DNA from: Kitasatospora sp. NBC_01246
GTDB lineage: Bacteria; Actinomycetota; Actinomycetes; Streptomycetales; Streptomycetaceae
Assembly (NCBI RefSeq): GCF_036226505.1
Contig: NZ_CP108484.1
Location: 8,699,212 to 8,763,211 of the forward strand
Length of the DNA: 64,000 nt
Reading direction: 5' to 3'
Shown: piece after piece, positions 1 to 8,647 of the stretch
How positions within the stretch are numbered: the stretch's first letter is position 1
Layout: every line of letters begins with the position of its first letter
The notes under the pieces: generated by a model
Told to the model about the DNA's origin: nothing
The model's input: only the letters and a program-made list of their open reading frames with translations
Databases searched by the model: none
Translations under genes and position numbers: made by a program

Positions 1-137
1 TGACCGACGCGCTCGACAGCCCGGGGGACCGCGCTGTGGACGTGCGGCGGCGGGCGGAGGGTCGGGCAGAGGGGGAACGCGAGCACCCGGGGGCGATGGA
101 TCTGCTGGCGTGCGTGGACTGCGGTGCCGTCCCGTAG
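1..137 (+). CDS. C-terminal end of an unidentified protein (partial)
   Basis: An open frame enters from the left edge (codons in phase with base 3) and stops at TAG 135-137. The 44 visible residues are charged (Arg/Glu/Asp) and end in a CVDCGAVP tail with a CxxC pair. The start lies outside the window. No family can be named from this tail. Composition and frame look coding, but the fragment is short. Confidence 0.4.
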   Translation, partial: TDALDSPGDRAVDVRRRAEGRAEGEREHPGAMDLLACVDCGAVP

Positions 138-434
138 CAGGAGCGTGTGGGCCCACGAGGGCGGCACCTACTCGGGGCGATCAACGCGCTCACGTCGGGG
201 TCTCCACGACGGCCCGCGTCGTGCCCACGGCGGAGGTCCACGGCATCGACTCCGGCGTGATGCGCGCCGCCGAGGGGTGAGTCCGTCGGACCGTCGCGCT
301 GGGCCACGGCGCGGACGGGGTGAGTCGCCTGGCCGAGGCGCTCGGCCGGCGCTGATCGCCCGGCGGGGCGGACGGCGGCGCGCATCACGTCGTCCGGCCC
401 GCCGTCCGCTTCCGAGCCGGCGCCGGACTCGTCG
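138..434. other. intergenic, no supported gene
   Basis: About 300 bp between the left-edge tail and the convergent MFS gene. One plus-strand stretch (about 200-283) reads TARVVPTAEVHGIDSG-like and may be a gene scrap. It lacks a start and a family match, and no terminator hairpin stands out. Confidence 0.4.
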
Positions 435-1742
435 TCACCGCCGCTCGGCGGCAGGATCCCGGCCGGCGAGGCCGCCGCGAACCCCCGGCGCACCGTCCCC
501 GGGCGTGCCGGGTGCTGGGATGTCGGAACGGGTGAGCGCCCAGAGCGCGAACGCGAGGCAGCTGAACGTGGCGCCCAGCGTGCAGACGGCACCCCAGCCG
601 GCGACCGCGTAGAGGGAGGTCGCGGCGATCGCCCCGGTGGCGCTGCCGATCGAGTAGAAGACCATGTACCCGCCGATCAACCGGCTGCCCGCGTCCGGGC
701 GCAGCGCGTAGATCAGGGTCTGGTTGGTGACGTGGACCGCCTGCACCGCGAGGTCGAGGAGGACGACACCGACCACCAGGGCCCAGAGTGAGCTTCGGGT
801 GAAGGCCAACGGCAGCCAGGAGGCGGCGAGCAGCGCCAGGGCTATCCCGGTGGTCCGTCGGGCGAGTCCGCGGTCGTTCAGCCGGCCCGCCGCGGTCGCC
901 GCGAGCGCGCCGACGGCTCCGACCAGTCCGAGCGCCCCGATCGCGGTGTGGGAGAGGGAGAACGGCGGGTCGCTGAGCGGCAGTGCGACGCTGCTCCACA
1001 GGGTGCTGAAGGCGGCGAAGATCAGCAGGCCGAGCAGGGCCCGGACCCGCAGGACGCGTTCCCGCGCGAACAGGGTGACCGTGGAGCGCAGCAGCTGTCC
1101 GTACCGCAGGGAGGTCGGCGGGAAGGCGCTGCGGCGCGGCAGCACCAGGTGCAGGACCAGCGCGAGCAGGGCGGTCAGCCCCGCCGAGGCGAGGTAGACG
1201 GAGCGCCAGCCGGCGAGGTCGGCGACGAGGCCGGCGGCGGTGCGGGAGAGCAGGATCCCGATGACCACGCCGCTGGTCACGAGACCGACGACCCCTCCCC
1301 GGCGGTCGGGTGGCGCCAGGGACGCCGCGAAGGCCACCAGGGTCTGGGTGACGACGGCGAGAAGCCCCATCGCGGCCGTCCCCGCGAGCAGGAGCGTCGC
1401 GGTGGGGGCGAGCGCGACCGCTGCCAGCGCCACCACTAGGAGGAGCAGTTGGGCGACGATGAGCCGTCTGCGGTCGACGACGTCACCCAGCGGTACGAGG
1501 AGGAGAAGGCCCACCCCGTAGCCGACCTGGGTGAGCGTGACGACGCCGCCGACCAGTGCCGGACTCATGGCGAGGTCGTGGCCGATGGTCGCGAGGAGCG
1601 GTTGGGCGAAGTAGACGTTGGCCACCGCCGTCCCGCAGGCCACGGCGAACAGGACGATCATCCCACGGGCCAGGGCGGGCGCGGGCCCCCCGTCGTCGCG
1701 GGCCGCGGCTTGCAGCGTCCCGGCCTCACAGTCGACGAGCAT
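435..1742 (-). CDS. MFS efflux transporter
   Basis: A 435-residue inner-membrane protein of the major facilitator superfamily, 12-TM drug/metabolite exporter type. The first helix begins near residue 28 (GMIVLFAVACGTAVANVYF). The loop 2-3 signature A follows at about 86-93 (GDVVDRRR), then regularly spaced hydrophobic helices to the C-terminus. I chose the ATG at 1742 (MLVDCEAG) over one six codons upstream because it leaves a longer promoter region; this is uncertain. The gene is divergent from the HxlR regulator at 1838, the usual arrangement for a locally regulated exporter. The substrate cannot be read from sequence. Length is normal and no lesions are seen. Confidence 0.88.
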   Translation of the reverse strand: MLVDCEAGTLQAAARDDGGPAPALARGMIVLFAVACGTAVANVYFAQPLLATIGHDLAMSPALVGGVVTLTQVGYGVGLLLLVPLGDVVDRRRLIVAQLLLLVVALAAVALAPTATLLLAGTAAMGLLAVVTQTLVAFAASLAPPDRRGGVVGLVTSGVVIGILLSRTAAGLVADLAGWRSVYLASAGLTALLALVLHLVLPRRSAFPPTSLRYGQLLRSTVTLFARERVLRVRALLGLLIFAAFSTLWSSVALPLSDPPFSLSHTAIGALGLVGAVGALAATAAGRLNDRGLARRTTGIALALLAASWLPLAFTRSSLWALVVGVVLLDLAVQAVHVTNQTLIYALRPDAGSRLIGGYMVFYSIGSATGAIAATSLYAVAGWGAVCTLGATFSCLAFALWALTRSDIPAPGTPGDGAPGVRGGLAGRDPAAERR

Positions 1743-1837
1743 TCGACACCCTCTTCCCATCTGGTTTCAACTTGCTACCGATCGGGACCGTATCCAACGT
1801 TGGTATCATGTTGCAACCGACATGATGGGAGGACGGC
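1743..1837. promoter_or_regulatory. divergent promoter/operator between MFS gene and hxlR-type gene
   Basis: This 95-bp region must hold both promoters. A perfect 10-bp palindrome ccaacgttgg lies at 1794-1803. A second inverted repeat, atcatgt (1805-1811) and acatgat (1820-1826), follows with an 8-bp spacer, and gttgcaac sits at 1810-1817. Stacked dyads next to a winged-helix gene are good candidates for its own operator. The sequence shows the dyads; binding is inferred. Confidence 0.6.
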
Positions 1838-2284
1838 ATGGTGGCAAGGACACGCTTCGACGACAGCGACTGCCCCGTCGCGCGATCGGTGGACGCGATC
1901 GGCGACTGGTGGTCCCTCCTGATCGTGCGGGACGCCTTCGACGGGAGCCGTCGCTTCGGGGAGTTCCAGCGCAGCCTCGGCGTGGCGAAGAACATCCTGA
2001 CCGCCCGCCTGCGGGCCCTCGTCGCCGGCGGCATCCTCGACACCGTGCCCGCCTCGGACGGAAGCGCCTACCGCGAGTACGTCCTGACCCCGAAGGGCAA
2101 CGCCCTCTTCCCCGTCATCGTGGCGCTGCGGCAATGGGGCGAACAGAACTTCTTCGCCCCGGAGGAGCCGCACTCGCGGCTGGTCGACCGCCGGCACGGA
2201 CAGGCCCTGCGCGCGCTCGAAGTCCGATCGGCGGACGGCCGCCGCCTGAACCCCGACGACACCACCGTCCACAAAGTGTCCTGA
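1838..2284 (+). CDS. HxlR-family winged-helix transcriptional regulator
   Basis: A 148-residue HxlR/MarR-like DNA-binding protein. It shows the family's N-terminal Cys and opening (CPVARSVDAIGDWWSLLIVRDA), the recognition region (FGEFQRSLGVAKNILTARLRALVAGGIL), and the wing followed by YVLTPKGNALFPVIVALRQWG. ATG 1838 has a GGAGG ribosome site about 5 nt upstream. Family members usually control a divergent neighbour in response to redox or electrophiles, so the MFS exporter at 1742 is the likely target. The inducer is unknown. Confidence 0.9.
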   Translation: MVARTRFDDSDCPVARSVDAIGDWWSLLIVRDAFDGSRRFGEFQRSLGVAKNILTARLRALVAGGILDTVPASDGSAYREYVLTPKGNALFPVIVALRQWGEQNFFAPEEPHSRLVDRRHGQALRALEVRSADGRRLNPDDTTVHKVS

Positions 2285-2851
2285 CCGGACGGTGCGCCCA
2301 GGGCGGCAGGCCATCGACCCGGGGCGGGCTTGTCAGCGCGGTGCGGCAGGACCGCTCGCATGACCGACGGAACCGGATGGCCCGCGGAGGCTACAAGCAG
2401 CCTCCTTCGGACCGACCCGCCCCGAGTCCTCGGTGGTGGCGGCGGTCTGGCCCCATAGGTTTCGGCGGCGGGCCAGACGGCAGCGTGAGCTGCCGCTCCC
2501 GCACGCACAGCCGCGTGACGTGGGGGGCGAGGGCGGTGTCGGCCCCACGAGCCCCTGCGTCCAGCCGGCCCAGGGCGGACGCAATTTCGCGCTTCGCGGC
2601 GCGGGCCAGCGCCGTGGCACCAGGCGGTGCCACGTTTTGGCGGCTTCGACTGGTCGAGCCCGGCCTGTGGCCTGACCGGCGACAGCGGGCCAAGTCCAGG
2701 CTGCCCCGGGGGTGGGTTGGGCAGGGCCGTCCCGGTTCGCCGCGGCGCCGCGTTCGGCGGGCGAGTTCGACGGTGATGGGCTCGTCGGGGCAGGTAGTGG
2801 CGAGGTGGGTCAGGACGGTCTTCTCGTGGGGGTCGGTGGTGAGGGACCAGC
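2285..2851. other. non-coding or decayed stretch
   Basis: About 570 bp between the HxlR gene and the truncated IS481. Both strands have open frames, as GC-rich DNA usually does, but none has a convincing start, ribosome site or recognisable family. It may be left over from the event that removed the 5' end of the IS481. Confidence 0.4.
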
Positions 2852-3669
2852 GGGGTTGCGCTCGGTGAGGCCGGCATGACCGACCGCTCCAGCCGCCCGC
2901 ACTGCAGCCCGCACTGCAGCCCCCGCCGGACCCCGACCCGCACCGAACGGCGGATCGTCAAGGTCCGCGTCCTGCGCCGCTGGGGACCGGCCCGCATCGC
3001 CTACCTGCTGCGGCTCAACCCGGCCACCGTGCACCGGGTCCTGACCCGCTACCGGCTCGCCCGACTCGCGCACCTCGACCGCGCCACCGCCCGCCCGGTG
3101 CGGCGCTACGAACGCGCCGCACCGGGCGAGCTGGTCCACGTCGACATCAAGAAGCTCGGCGACATCCCCGACGGCGGCGGCCACAGGTCCCTGGGCCGCC
3201 AGGCCGGCCGCAGGACCCGCTCCGGGGCCGGATACAGCTACCTGCACAACGCCGTCGACGACCACTCCCGCCTCGCCTACAGCGAGATCCTCCACGACGA
3301 ACGCAAGGAGACCGCCGCCGCATTCTGGGCCCGGGCGAACGAATTCTTCGCCCGGGCCGGGATCACCGTCCAGCGGGTGCTGACCGACAACGGCGCCTGC
3401 TACAAGTCACACGCCTGGCGTGATGCCCTCGCCGCCGAGGGCATCACGCACAAACGCACCCGGCCCTACCGGCCGCAGACCAACGGCAAGGTCGAACGCT
3501 TCAACCGCACCCTGCTCGACGAATGGGCCTACGCCCGGCCCTACCGCACCGAACAGGAACGCGGCGACGCCTACCCCGACTGGCTCCACACCTACAATCA
3601 CCACCGCGGACACACCGCACTCGCAGGCAAGCCACCCGCCAGCCGCATCCCCAACCTCACGGGACAGAT
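2852..3669 (+). pseudogene. IS481-family transposase, truncated at both ends
   Basis: The residual DDE transposase keeps the helix-turn-helix (WGPARIAYLLRLNPATVHRVL), the first catalytic Asp in LVHVDIKKLG, the second in RVLTDNGACY, and the Glu in NGKVERFNRT. The family is normally about 320 residues. Here the first 60 or so are missing (homology begins near EAGMTDRSSRP) and the C-terminus stops after NLTGQ, where IS5-like DNA begins. A 12-bp micro-duplication near 2900-2925 repeats CSP-H. The long open frame continuing beyond 3669 is accidental. Confidence 0.85.
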
Positions 3670-4135
3670 CAGGCCGCCCCGAGAGCGTCCGAGGCCGTGG
3701 TCGTCCGGCTCGGTGTCGATACCGCCCGGCGGCTCGCGCTGCAGATCCCTTTTTGCGCGCGCCGGCCGCGTGCTGATGGGCACGGCAGATGGTCGAGTCC
3801 ACGCTGACATCCCAAGTGATCAGGCCTTTCGCGTCGGCCTGGACCTGCAGTTGCTCGAGGATCCGCTTCCAAGTGCCGTCGCGCTGCCACCGGCGGAACA
3901 GGTCGTAGACCCGGTCCCAGGGACCGTACCGCTCGGGGACGTCTCGCCAGGGCGTGCCAGCCCGGGTCCGCCACCGCATCCCGTCGATCAGCTGCCGACG
4001 CGTCCACGTTCGCGGCCTCCCCGGCTTCTTCCCCGTCGGCAGCAACGGCTCCAGCCGAGCCCACTGCAGGTCCGTCAGATCCCCTCGCGCCACATCATGA
4101 TCATCGCAAGTCAAGATCCACTTTCGCAACAGGCC
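3670..4135 (-). pseudogene. IS5-family (IS427-like) transposase, 3' half deleted
   Basis: Reading leftward from 4129, the protein starts MRKWILTCDD and has the IS5-group motifs LTDLQWARLEPLL, GMRWRTRAGTPWRDVPERYG and VSVDSTICRAHQH. At an A5G3 run (about 3749-3756) the frame changes, so GLGRSRGGL is reached only after a shift. Homology ends at about 3670 against IS481 sequence. The element's outer end (gggcctgttgc on the minus strand) lies at 4125-4135, directly against the stop codon of the carbamoyltransferase gene. The right half, with the last catalytic residues, is gone. Confidence 0.82.
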
Positions 4136-5701
4136 CTAGCGTCGCGGTGTGACGAAGACGTCGTTCACGACGTACCCGTCCAGTCCGTGCAGCTCGCCGT
4201 AGGCGATCAGGTCGCTGCTCCGGTTGATGAACCCGCGTCCCGAATAGTTGAGCGAAGTGTTGCAGAGGACGCTGAATCCGGTGAGTTCGCCGAAGGCGGT
4301 CAGCAGTGCACCCATGGCCGGGTTCGCGGTCGGGTCGACGGTCTGGGTGCGGGCCGTTCCGTCGACGTGGGTCACCGCGCGCAGGTCGGCGGATTCGACC
4401 CGGCTGAAGTACAGCATGTAGGGGTCGGGGAGACCACCGCCGAACCAGCGGCCCGCTTCCTGCTCCAGGCAGATCGGGGCGATGGGGCGGTAGCTTTCGC
4501 GCTGTTTGATCCTGTTGAGCCTGACCGTGGTCTCCTCGGTGAAGGGAGCGGCCAGGATCGACCGGTTCCCGAGGGCGCGGGGGCCGATCTCCCAGCGGCC
4601 CCGCGCCCAGCCGATGATCTTCCCGTCGCGGAGGTGGCGGGCGACCTCGCCGTGGTCCAGCGGGCGGATCTCGTAGCGCTGCGGGTCGAACTCGATGTCC
4701 TCCACGAATTCGCCGCCCGCGTAGACGTCCCACTCCAGGTCGGCCGACCCGGTGTAGAAGTGCTGGGCGTCGATGGCGGTGCCGATCGCGGAGCCGCTGT
4801 CGTTGGGACACGGCGGAACGAAGACCGCGGGGAAGAGCCCGCACTCGCGCCAGCGCCGGTTCCACTCGCAGTTGAGCCCGCAGCCCCCGGAGATGAGCAG
4901 CGGGAATCCCTCGGTCAGGTACTCCCGGGCGTACGCGTGGAAGCGGTCGAAGATGGCGTCCGAGAGCCGGGCCGCCAGGTTCTTGTACGCGCTCGATTCC
5001 ACACCGACGTTGTGGAAGGGGGAATCGGTCATCCGGTCCTTCAGGCTTCCGGTGATGACCTCCTTCTGGCCGAGGACGAAGTCGATGACGTCCTGTTCCG
5101 CCCGGGTCGCCGGCCGGTTCTCGGCGAATCCGGCCAGGGCCATCTGCTTCCCCGCGTCCTGGAACCGGACGAACTCCTGGTGCGGACTGAACTTCGGGTC
5201 GGCGAGCGCGAAGCCGTAGGAGTACTTGTTGCCCGGGTAGTTGAGCACCTCCTTGAGATGGGTCACCTTCCCGTGCTGGTCGATCCGGTAGAACGAGCCG
5301 ATGTTCCCCTCCCAGACCAGGCTGTAGAAGGGCTGGTCCCGGCGGAGTGCCGACATGCCGTAGGACGTCATGATGTGGGAGCGCTCATGGGTGGACGAGA
5401 AGACGCGCACGGCCTTGCCGAAGAACCGGCCGGCCTCGTCCGTGATCGCGGCTGCGCCCACACCGAAGTACCCTGCGCGCGAAGCCTGGTCGGTGCACTG
5501 GGTTCCCTTGATCCAGCCGCTCACGGCGACGACGTCGGGCTGCCTGTCCAGCCGGTCCGCCGCCGTCGCGAACAGTTCGGCCGTCGGATTGCTGTAGCGG
5601 AGGAACGAGTCCTTCTCCGCCTCCAGGGAGAAGAGCAGCCTGCCGTCGTCGACGGCCGCGATCGCCCCGTCATGGCCTTCCTTGAGGGAAAGAATCAGCA
5701 T
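4136..5701 (-). CDS. O-carbamoyltransferase, CmcH/TobZ/NodU family
   Basis: A 521-residue enzyme of the family that makes carbamoyl-adenylate from carbamoyl phosphate and ATP and moves the carbamoyl to a hydroxyl. The Kae1-like N-terminal half shows GHDGA at 9-13 and the metal-site histidines in STHERSHIMTSYG (H105, H109). The C-terminal half has the signature GRWEIGPRALGNRSILA and NTSLNYSG. Its start (MLILSLKEGHDGA..) resembles the cephamycin enzyme CmcH, with similar length, though no beta-lactam genes are nearby. It is the last gene of the minus-strand operon. Its TAG stop abuts the IS5 end at 4135, so the natural C-terminus may be slightly altered. The acceptor is unknown. Confidence 0.9.
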   Translation of the reverse strand: MLILSLKEGHDGAIAAVDDGRLLFSLEAEKDSFLRYSNPTAELFATAADRLDRQPDVVAVSGWIKGTQCTDQASRAGYFGVGAAAITDEAGRFFGKAVRVFSSTHERSHIMTSYGMSALRRDQPFYSLVWEGNIGSFYRIDQHGKVTHLKEVLNYPGNKYSYGFALADPKFSPHQEFVRFQDAGKQMALAGFAENRPATRAEQDVIDFVLGQKEVITGSLKDRMTDSPFHNVGVESSAYKNLAARLSDAIFDRFHAYAREYLTEGFPLLISGGCGLNCEWNRRWRECGLFPAVFVPPCPNDSGSAIGTAIDAQHFYTGSADLEWDVYAGGEFVEDIEFDPQRYEIRPLDHGEVARHLRDGKIIGWARGRWEIGPRALGNRSILAAPFTEETTVRLNRIKQRESYRPIAPICLEQEAGRWFGGGLPDPYMLYFSRVESADLRAVTHVDGTARTQTVDPTANPAMGALLTAFGELTGFSVLCNTSLNYSGRGFINRSSDLIAYGELHGLDGYVVNDVFVTPRR

Positions 5702-5731
5702 GATGGTCCGTTTCTCGGTGGGTTCCGCGTC

Positions 5732-5783
5732 CGACGGTTCGGGGCGGTTTCAGGGGCCGACGGTTCGGGGCGGGCTCAGGGTC
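5732..5783. repeat. two-copy tandem repeat (about 26 bp) between the phosphatase and carbamoyltransferase genes
   Basis: The unit cgacggttcggggcgg plus about 10 nt occurs twice back to back in the 74-bp gap and runs into the end of the phosphatase gene. It looks like a slip duplication. No function is evident. Confidence 0.6.
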
Positions 5784-6603
5784 CTGGCGGCCCGGATGCT
5801 GCGCGCGGCGCCGAGAGAGCCTTCAGGGCGAGCCGGTGCAACCGCGGGTTGGCGGACAGGGCGCCGGTGCCGTTCCGGGGCGAGGCGCCCAGGAGGTCGG
5901 TGCAGAGGCCGCCGGCCTCCTCCACCAGAACCTGTACCGCGGCGATGTCCCAGGGGTTGACGACCGGTTCGGCCGCGATGTCGAGCGTTCCTTCGGCGAC
6001 CATGCAGTGCTGGAGGAAGTCGCCGAAGGCACGGTCCTCCCAGCAGGCTTCGGCCAGGCGCAGATAGGCCGCACGTGAGTGGAAGACGTCCCAGGTCCGG
6101 GTGCTGGTGGTGGAGAGGTACGCCTGGTCGAGGCGGGTGCGGCCGGAGACCCCCAGGTGCACGGGGGTGGTGCCGGCCGGTCCCCGGCGCAGCCAGGCGC
6201 CCCGGTCCGCCGCTGCCCACCAGCGGCTGTGCAGGGCGGGGGCGCTGATCACGCCGACGGTGGGGCGACCGTCCTCCAGCAGGGCGATCAAGGTGGCCCA
6301 GACCGGTACGCCGCGCAGGAAGTTCTTGGTGCCGTCGATGGGGTCGACCAGCCAGGTGCGCCCGGCGGAGACGGAGCCGCCGGTCTCCTCCCCGGCGAAC
6401 GCGTCGTCGGGGCGGGCGGACCGCAGTTCCTCGCGGACGGCCGTCTCGACGGCGGTGTCCGCGTCGGTCACGGGTGTACGGTCCGGCTTCTCCCGGACCC
6501 GCAGGTCGAGGGCGTGGAAGCGGCGGACGGTGAGCCCGTCGGCGAGGTCGCCCAGACGGAGGGCCAGTTCGAGATCGTCCTCCGGTGGCACGGGCGGCGT
6601 CAC
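5776..6603 (-). CDS. inositol monophosphatase-family phosphatase
   Basis: A 275-residue Mg-dependent sugar/cyclitol phosphatase of the IMPase/histidinol-phosphatase type. Metal-site motifs are GEETGG (E72), WLVDPIDGTKNF (D87, D90, G91, T92) and NPWDIAA (D219). I chose the GTG at 6603, 4 nt after the methyltransferase stop and preceded by GAGG, because homology begins right there (MTPPVPPEDDLELALRLG). StrO of streptomycin biosynthesis belongs to this family. Next to a Gfo/Idh dehydrogenase and a DegT aminotransferase, it likely removes phosphate from a sugar or cyclitol intermediate. Confidence 0.87.
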   Translation of the reverse strand: MTPPVPPEDDLELALRLGDLADGLTVRRFHALDLRVREKPDRTPVTDADTAVETAVREELRSARPDDAFAGEETGGSVSAGRTWLVDPIDGTKNFLRGVPVWATLIALLEDGRPTVGVISAPALHSRWWAAADRGAWLRRGPAGTTPVHLGVSGRTRLDQAYLSTTSTRTWDVFHSRAAYLRLAEACWEDRAFGDFLQHCMVAEGTLDIAAEPVVNPWDIAAVQVLVEEAGGLCTDLLGASPRNGTGALSANPRLHRLALKALSAPRAASGPPGP

Positions 6604-6607
6604 CGGA

Positions 6608-7297
6608 TCACCTCGTCCGCAGTTCGAGCAGGTGGTACTCCATGACGCCCACTTCCTCGATCCGGCGGACCTTGCGCAGCATGTCGATCCGCAGGCCGAC
6701 CGCACCGGCGAGCACGTCGAGCCGTTCACGGTCCCCGAGGTGGGCTGTGCCCAGCAGCAGCCGGCCGCCGTCGGTCAGGTACTCGTGCGCTCCGGCGAGG
6801 TAGCGGGCCTGACCCCGGTAGCCCGGGTCGAAGACGGCGGAGTGGATGTCGCTGGAGAGGGCGAAGCCGTCCTCCACATAGGTCCAGGGCACGTTCCAGA
6901 AGATCGTGTCGAAGCGGCTCAGGGGATCGAGCGCCGCGTACATGTCGCTGTGGAGGACGCGGACCCGGTCGCCCACACCGTGCCGCTCGGCGTTGGCGAC
7001 GGTATTGGCCACGGCCTTCTCGTTGATGTCCAGCGCGGTGACGGAGGCACAGCCGCTGAGTGCGGCGGTGACGGCGATGACGCCCGTACCGCAGCCGACC
7101 TCCAGGAACGAGCCGTCCCGGGGATAGGGCACCACCGAGGCCATCACCTCGGTGGCCGCGCTCAGCGTGCTGGGCCAGACACCCCGGTGCAGGCTCCATT
7201 CCCGTCCCAGCAGGGTGAAGGTGTCCGGCAGGTCGTCACCGGCGAGAGCGTGCTGCAGGGCCCTCGCGACGTCCTCCGGCGACTCTTCGACAGTCAT
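6608..7297 (-). CDS. SAM-dependent class I methyltransferase
   Basis: A 229-residue Rossmann methyltransferase. The SAM site is LEVGCGTGVIAVTAA at about 65-79 and the acidic loop TALDIN at 88-92. The motif IV position carries NVPW (135-138) where HemK/PrmC-type N-methyltransferases have NPPY. The ATG at 7297 is preceded by GAGGGAG. The gene ends 4 nt before the phosphatase start, so the two are probably translationally coupled. The NPPY-like motif hints at an amine or amide nitrogen acceptor, which would fit a methyl group on the amine installed by the neighbouring aminotransferase. That is inference. Confidence 0.82.
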   Translation of the reverse strand: MTVEESPEDVARALQHALAGDDLPDTFTLLGREWSLHRGVWPSTLSAATEVMASVVPYPRDGSFLEVGCGTGVIAVTAALSGCASVTALDINEKAVANTVANAERHGVGDRVRVLHSDMYAALDPLSRFDTIFWNVPWTYVEDGFALSSDIHSAVFDPGYRGQARYLAGAHEYLTDGGRLLLGTAHLGDRERLDVLAGAVGLRIDMLRKVRRIEEVGVMEYHLLELRTR

Positions 7298-7328
7298 GCC
7301 CACTCCCTCTTCGGTGGTGCGGTTCCGG

Positions 7329-8618
7329 TCATCGGGGCAGCTCGGCGGCGTACCGGACCAGCGCTTCGCGGTGACGGCCGATCTTGCGGAACGCCTCGGC
7401 GTACTGGTCGATGAGCGCCTTGTCGTCGGGCCAGGCGGTGAAGGTCGGCAGGGAGAGCGCGTGCTGCTCGACGTGCTCGGCCTGCGAGTCGGCCCCCGGC
7501 GTGGTGGCCTTCTTCGGGACTCCGGGGAAGAGGGGGTTCTCGGGGCGGGCGTAGAGCGGCAGGGTGGACAGCCGGGGGCCGGAGGGGGCGCCGACCTCCA
7601 TGCCCTCGGCGCGCAGCGCCCGGATGAGCACCGAGCGCGGTACGCCACCCAGTGCCTGGGGCCGGTAGAGCGGCTTGTAGCCGTACCAGGCGCCCATGTC
7701 GACGTGGTCGGCGACATGGACCCGCTGCAGGTACTCCACGTCGGAGAGTTGCTCGCCGAGGTGCCGCAGGCACCGGTGCCGGGCCTCCTTGCGGGCGGGG
7801 AAGGCGGCGAGGGCATGCCGGGCGACGATGGCGTTGAACGGTGACATGCGCAGCTTGAGTCCGAAGCCCGTGACCCAGTGGGCCCGCAGGTCCTCGTCGA
7901 GGACGGAGTCCCGGGAGCGGTCCCGGTAGTGCCCGAGGAGGGTGGCGCGGTCCTGGATCCCGGGGTCGCTGGTGACGAGGATGCCGCCTTCTCCGGCGTA
8001 GACGGCCTTGTTGGCCTGGAGGGAGAAGACGGCGGCGTCGCCGAAGGTGCCGACCGGCCGGCCCTTGTAGCGGCTGCCGTGGGCGTGGGAGCAGTCCTCC
8101 AGGACACGCAGCCCGTGCCGTTCGGCGATCGACAGGATCGCGTCCATGTCGCAGGGGTGGCCCCACTGGTGGACGACGGTGACGACCTTGGTGTGTTCGG
8201 TCAGCGCGGCCTGGAGTGCCTTGGGGTCCAGGCCCCGGGTGTCGGGGTCGATGTCGGCGAGGACCACGTCACCGCGCAGCGCGAAGACGGGGCTCAGCGC
8301 GGCGTGGTAGGTGAGCGCCGGTCCCACGACGTCCACCCCCTCGCGTACGCCGAGGGCGAAGTAGGCGGCGAGGAGCGCGCTGGTGCCGGAGTTGAAGGTG
8401 ACCGCGTAGCGGGCGCCGCCGTTCAGGAAGGCGAGGAAGTCGGCTTCGAGCCGGCCGATGGGGCCGCTGTTGCCCTTGATGGAGATGTCGGTGTTCCGCT
8501 GCGCGGCCAGCTCGGACAGCTCCGCCTCGTCCGCGGGGGGCGGCCACACCTCGTGGGGCAGCGGCCGCGAGATGGCGGGTGCGCCCCCGAGAAGGGCGAG
8601 CCGTTCGTCGGTGCTCAT
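7329..8618 (-). CDS. DegT/DnrJ/EryC1/StrS-family PLP aminotransferase
   Basis: A 429-residue PLP enzyme of the sugar/aminocyclitol aminotransferase class. It shows the phosphate cup NSGTSA (76-81), EDCSHAHGSR (E174, D175, H180) and the Schiff-base lysine in FSLQANKAVYAGEGG (K204). The start ATG at 8618 (MSTDERLALLGG) follows AGGAAG; the LALLGG opening is typical of the inosamine-forming and related subgroup (StsC-like). It would convert a keto-sugar or keto-cyclitol, supplied by the adjacent dehydrogenase, to an amine. It ends 31 nt before the methyltransferase start. The exact substrate cannot be fixed. Confidence 0.9.
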   Translation of the reverse strand: MSTDERLALLGGAPAISRPLPHEVWPPPADEAELSELAAQRNTDISIKGNSGPIGRLEADFLAFLNGGARYAVTFNSGTSALLAAYFALGVREGVDVVGPALTYHAALSPVFALRGDVVLADIDPDTRGLDPKALQAALTEHTKVVTVVHQWGHPCDMDAILSIAERHGLRVLEDCSHAHGSRYKGRPVGTFGDAAVFSLQANKAVYAGEGGILVTSDPGIQDRATLLGHYRDRSRDSVLDEDLRAHWVTGFGLKLRMSPFNAIVARHALAAFPARKEARHRCLRHLGEQLSDVEYLQRVHVADHVDMGAWYGYKPLYRPQALGGVPRSVLIRALRAEGMEVGAPSGPRLSTLPLYARPENPLFPGVPKKATTPGADSQAEHVEQHALSLPTFTAWPDDKALIDQYAEAFRKIGRHREALVRYAAELPR

Positions 8619-8647
8619 GTGCTCTCTTCCTGTCCGTGCGGGGTGGG

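Noticed and set aside
4136..5701. Cephamycin biosynthesis (cmcH) assignment
   Set aside because: The protein resembles CmcH in length and start, but no beta-lactam genes (pcbAB, cefD and so on) are present, so only the family-level call is kept.
2876..6067. Open frame of 1063 codons on the plus strand
   Set aside because: Only the first 265 codons are IS481 transposase. The rest runs antisense to the IS5 remnant, the carbamoyltransferase and part of the phosphatase, and is an accident of GC-rich codon bias.
7329..8618. AHBA synthase (rifK-type) identity for the aminotransferase
   Set aside because: The LALLGG opening and the EDCSHAHGSR context fit the inosamine/amino-sugar branch better, and no other aminoshikimate genes are present.
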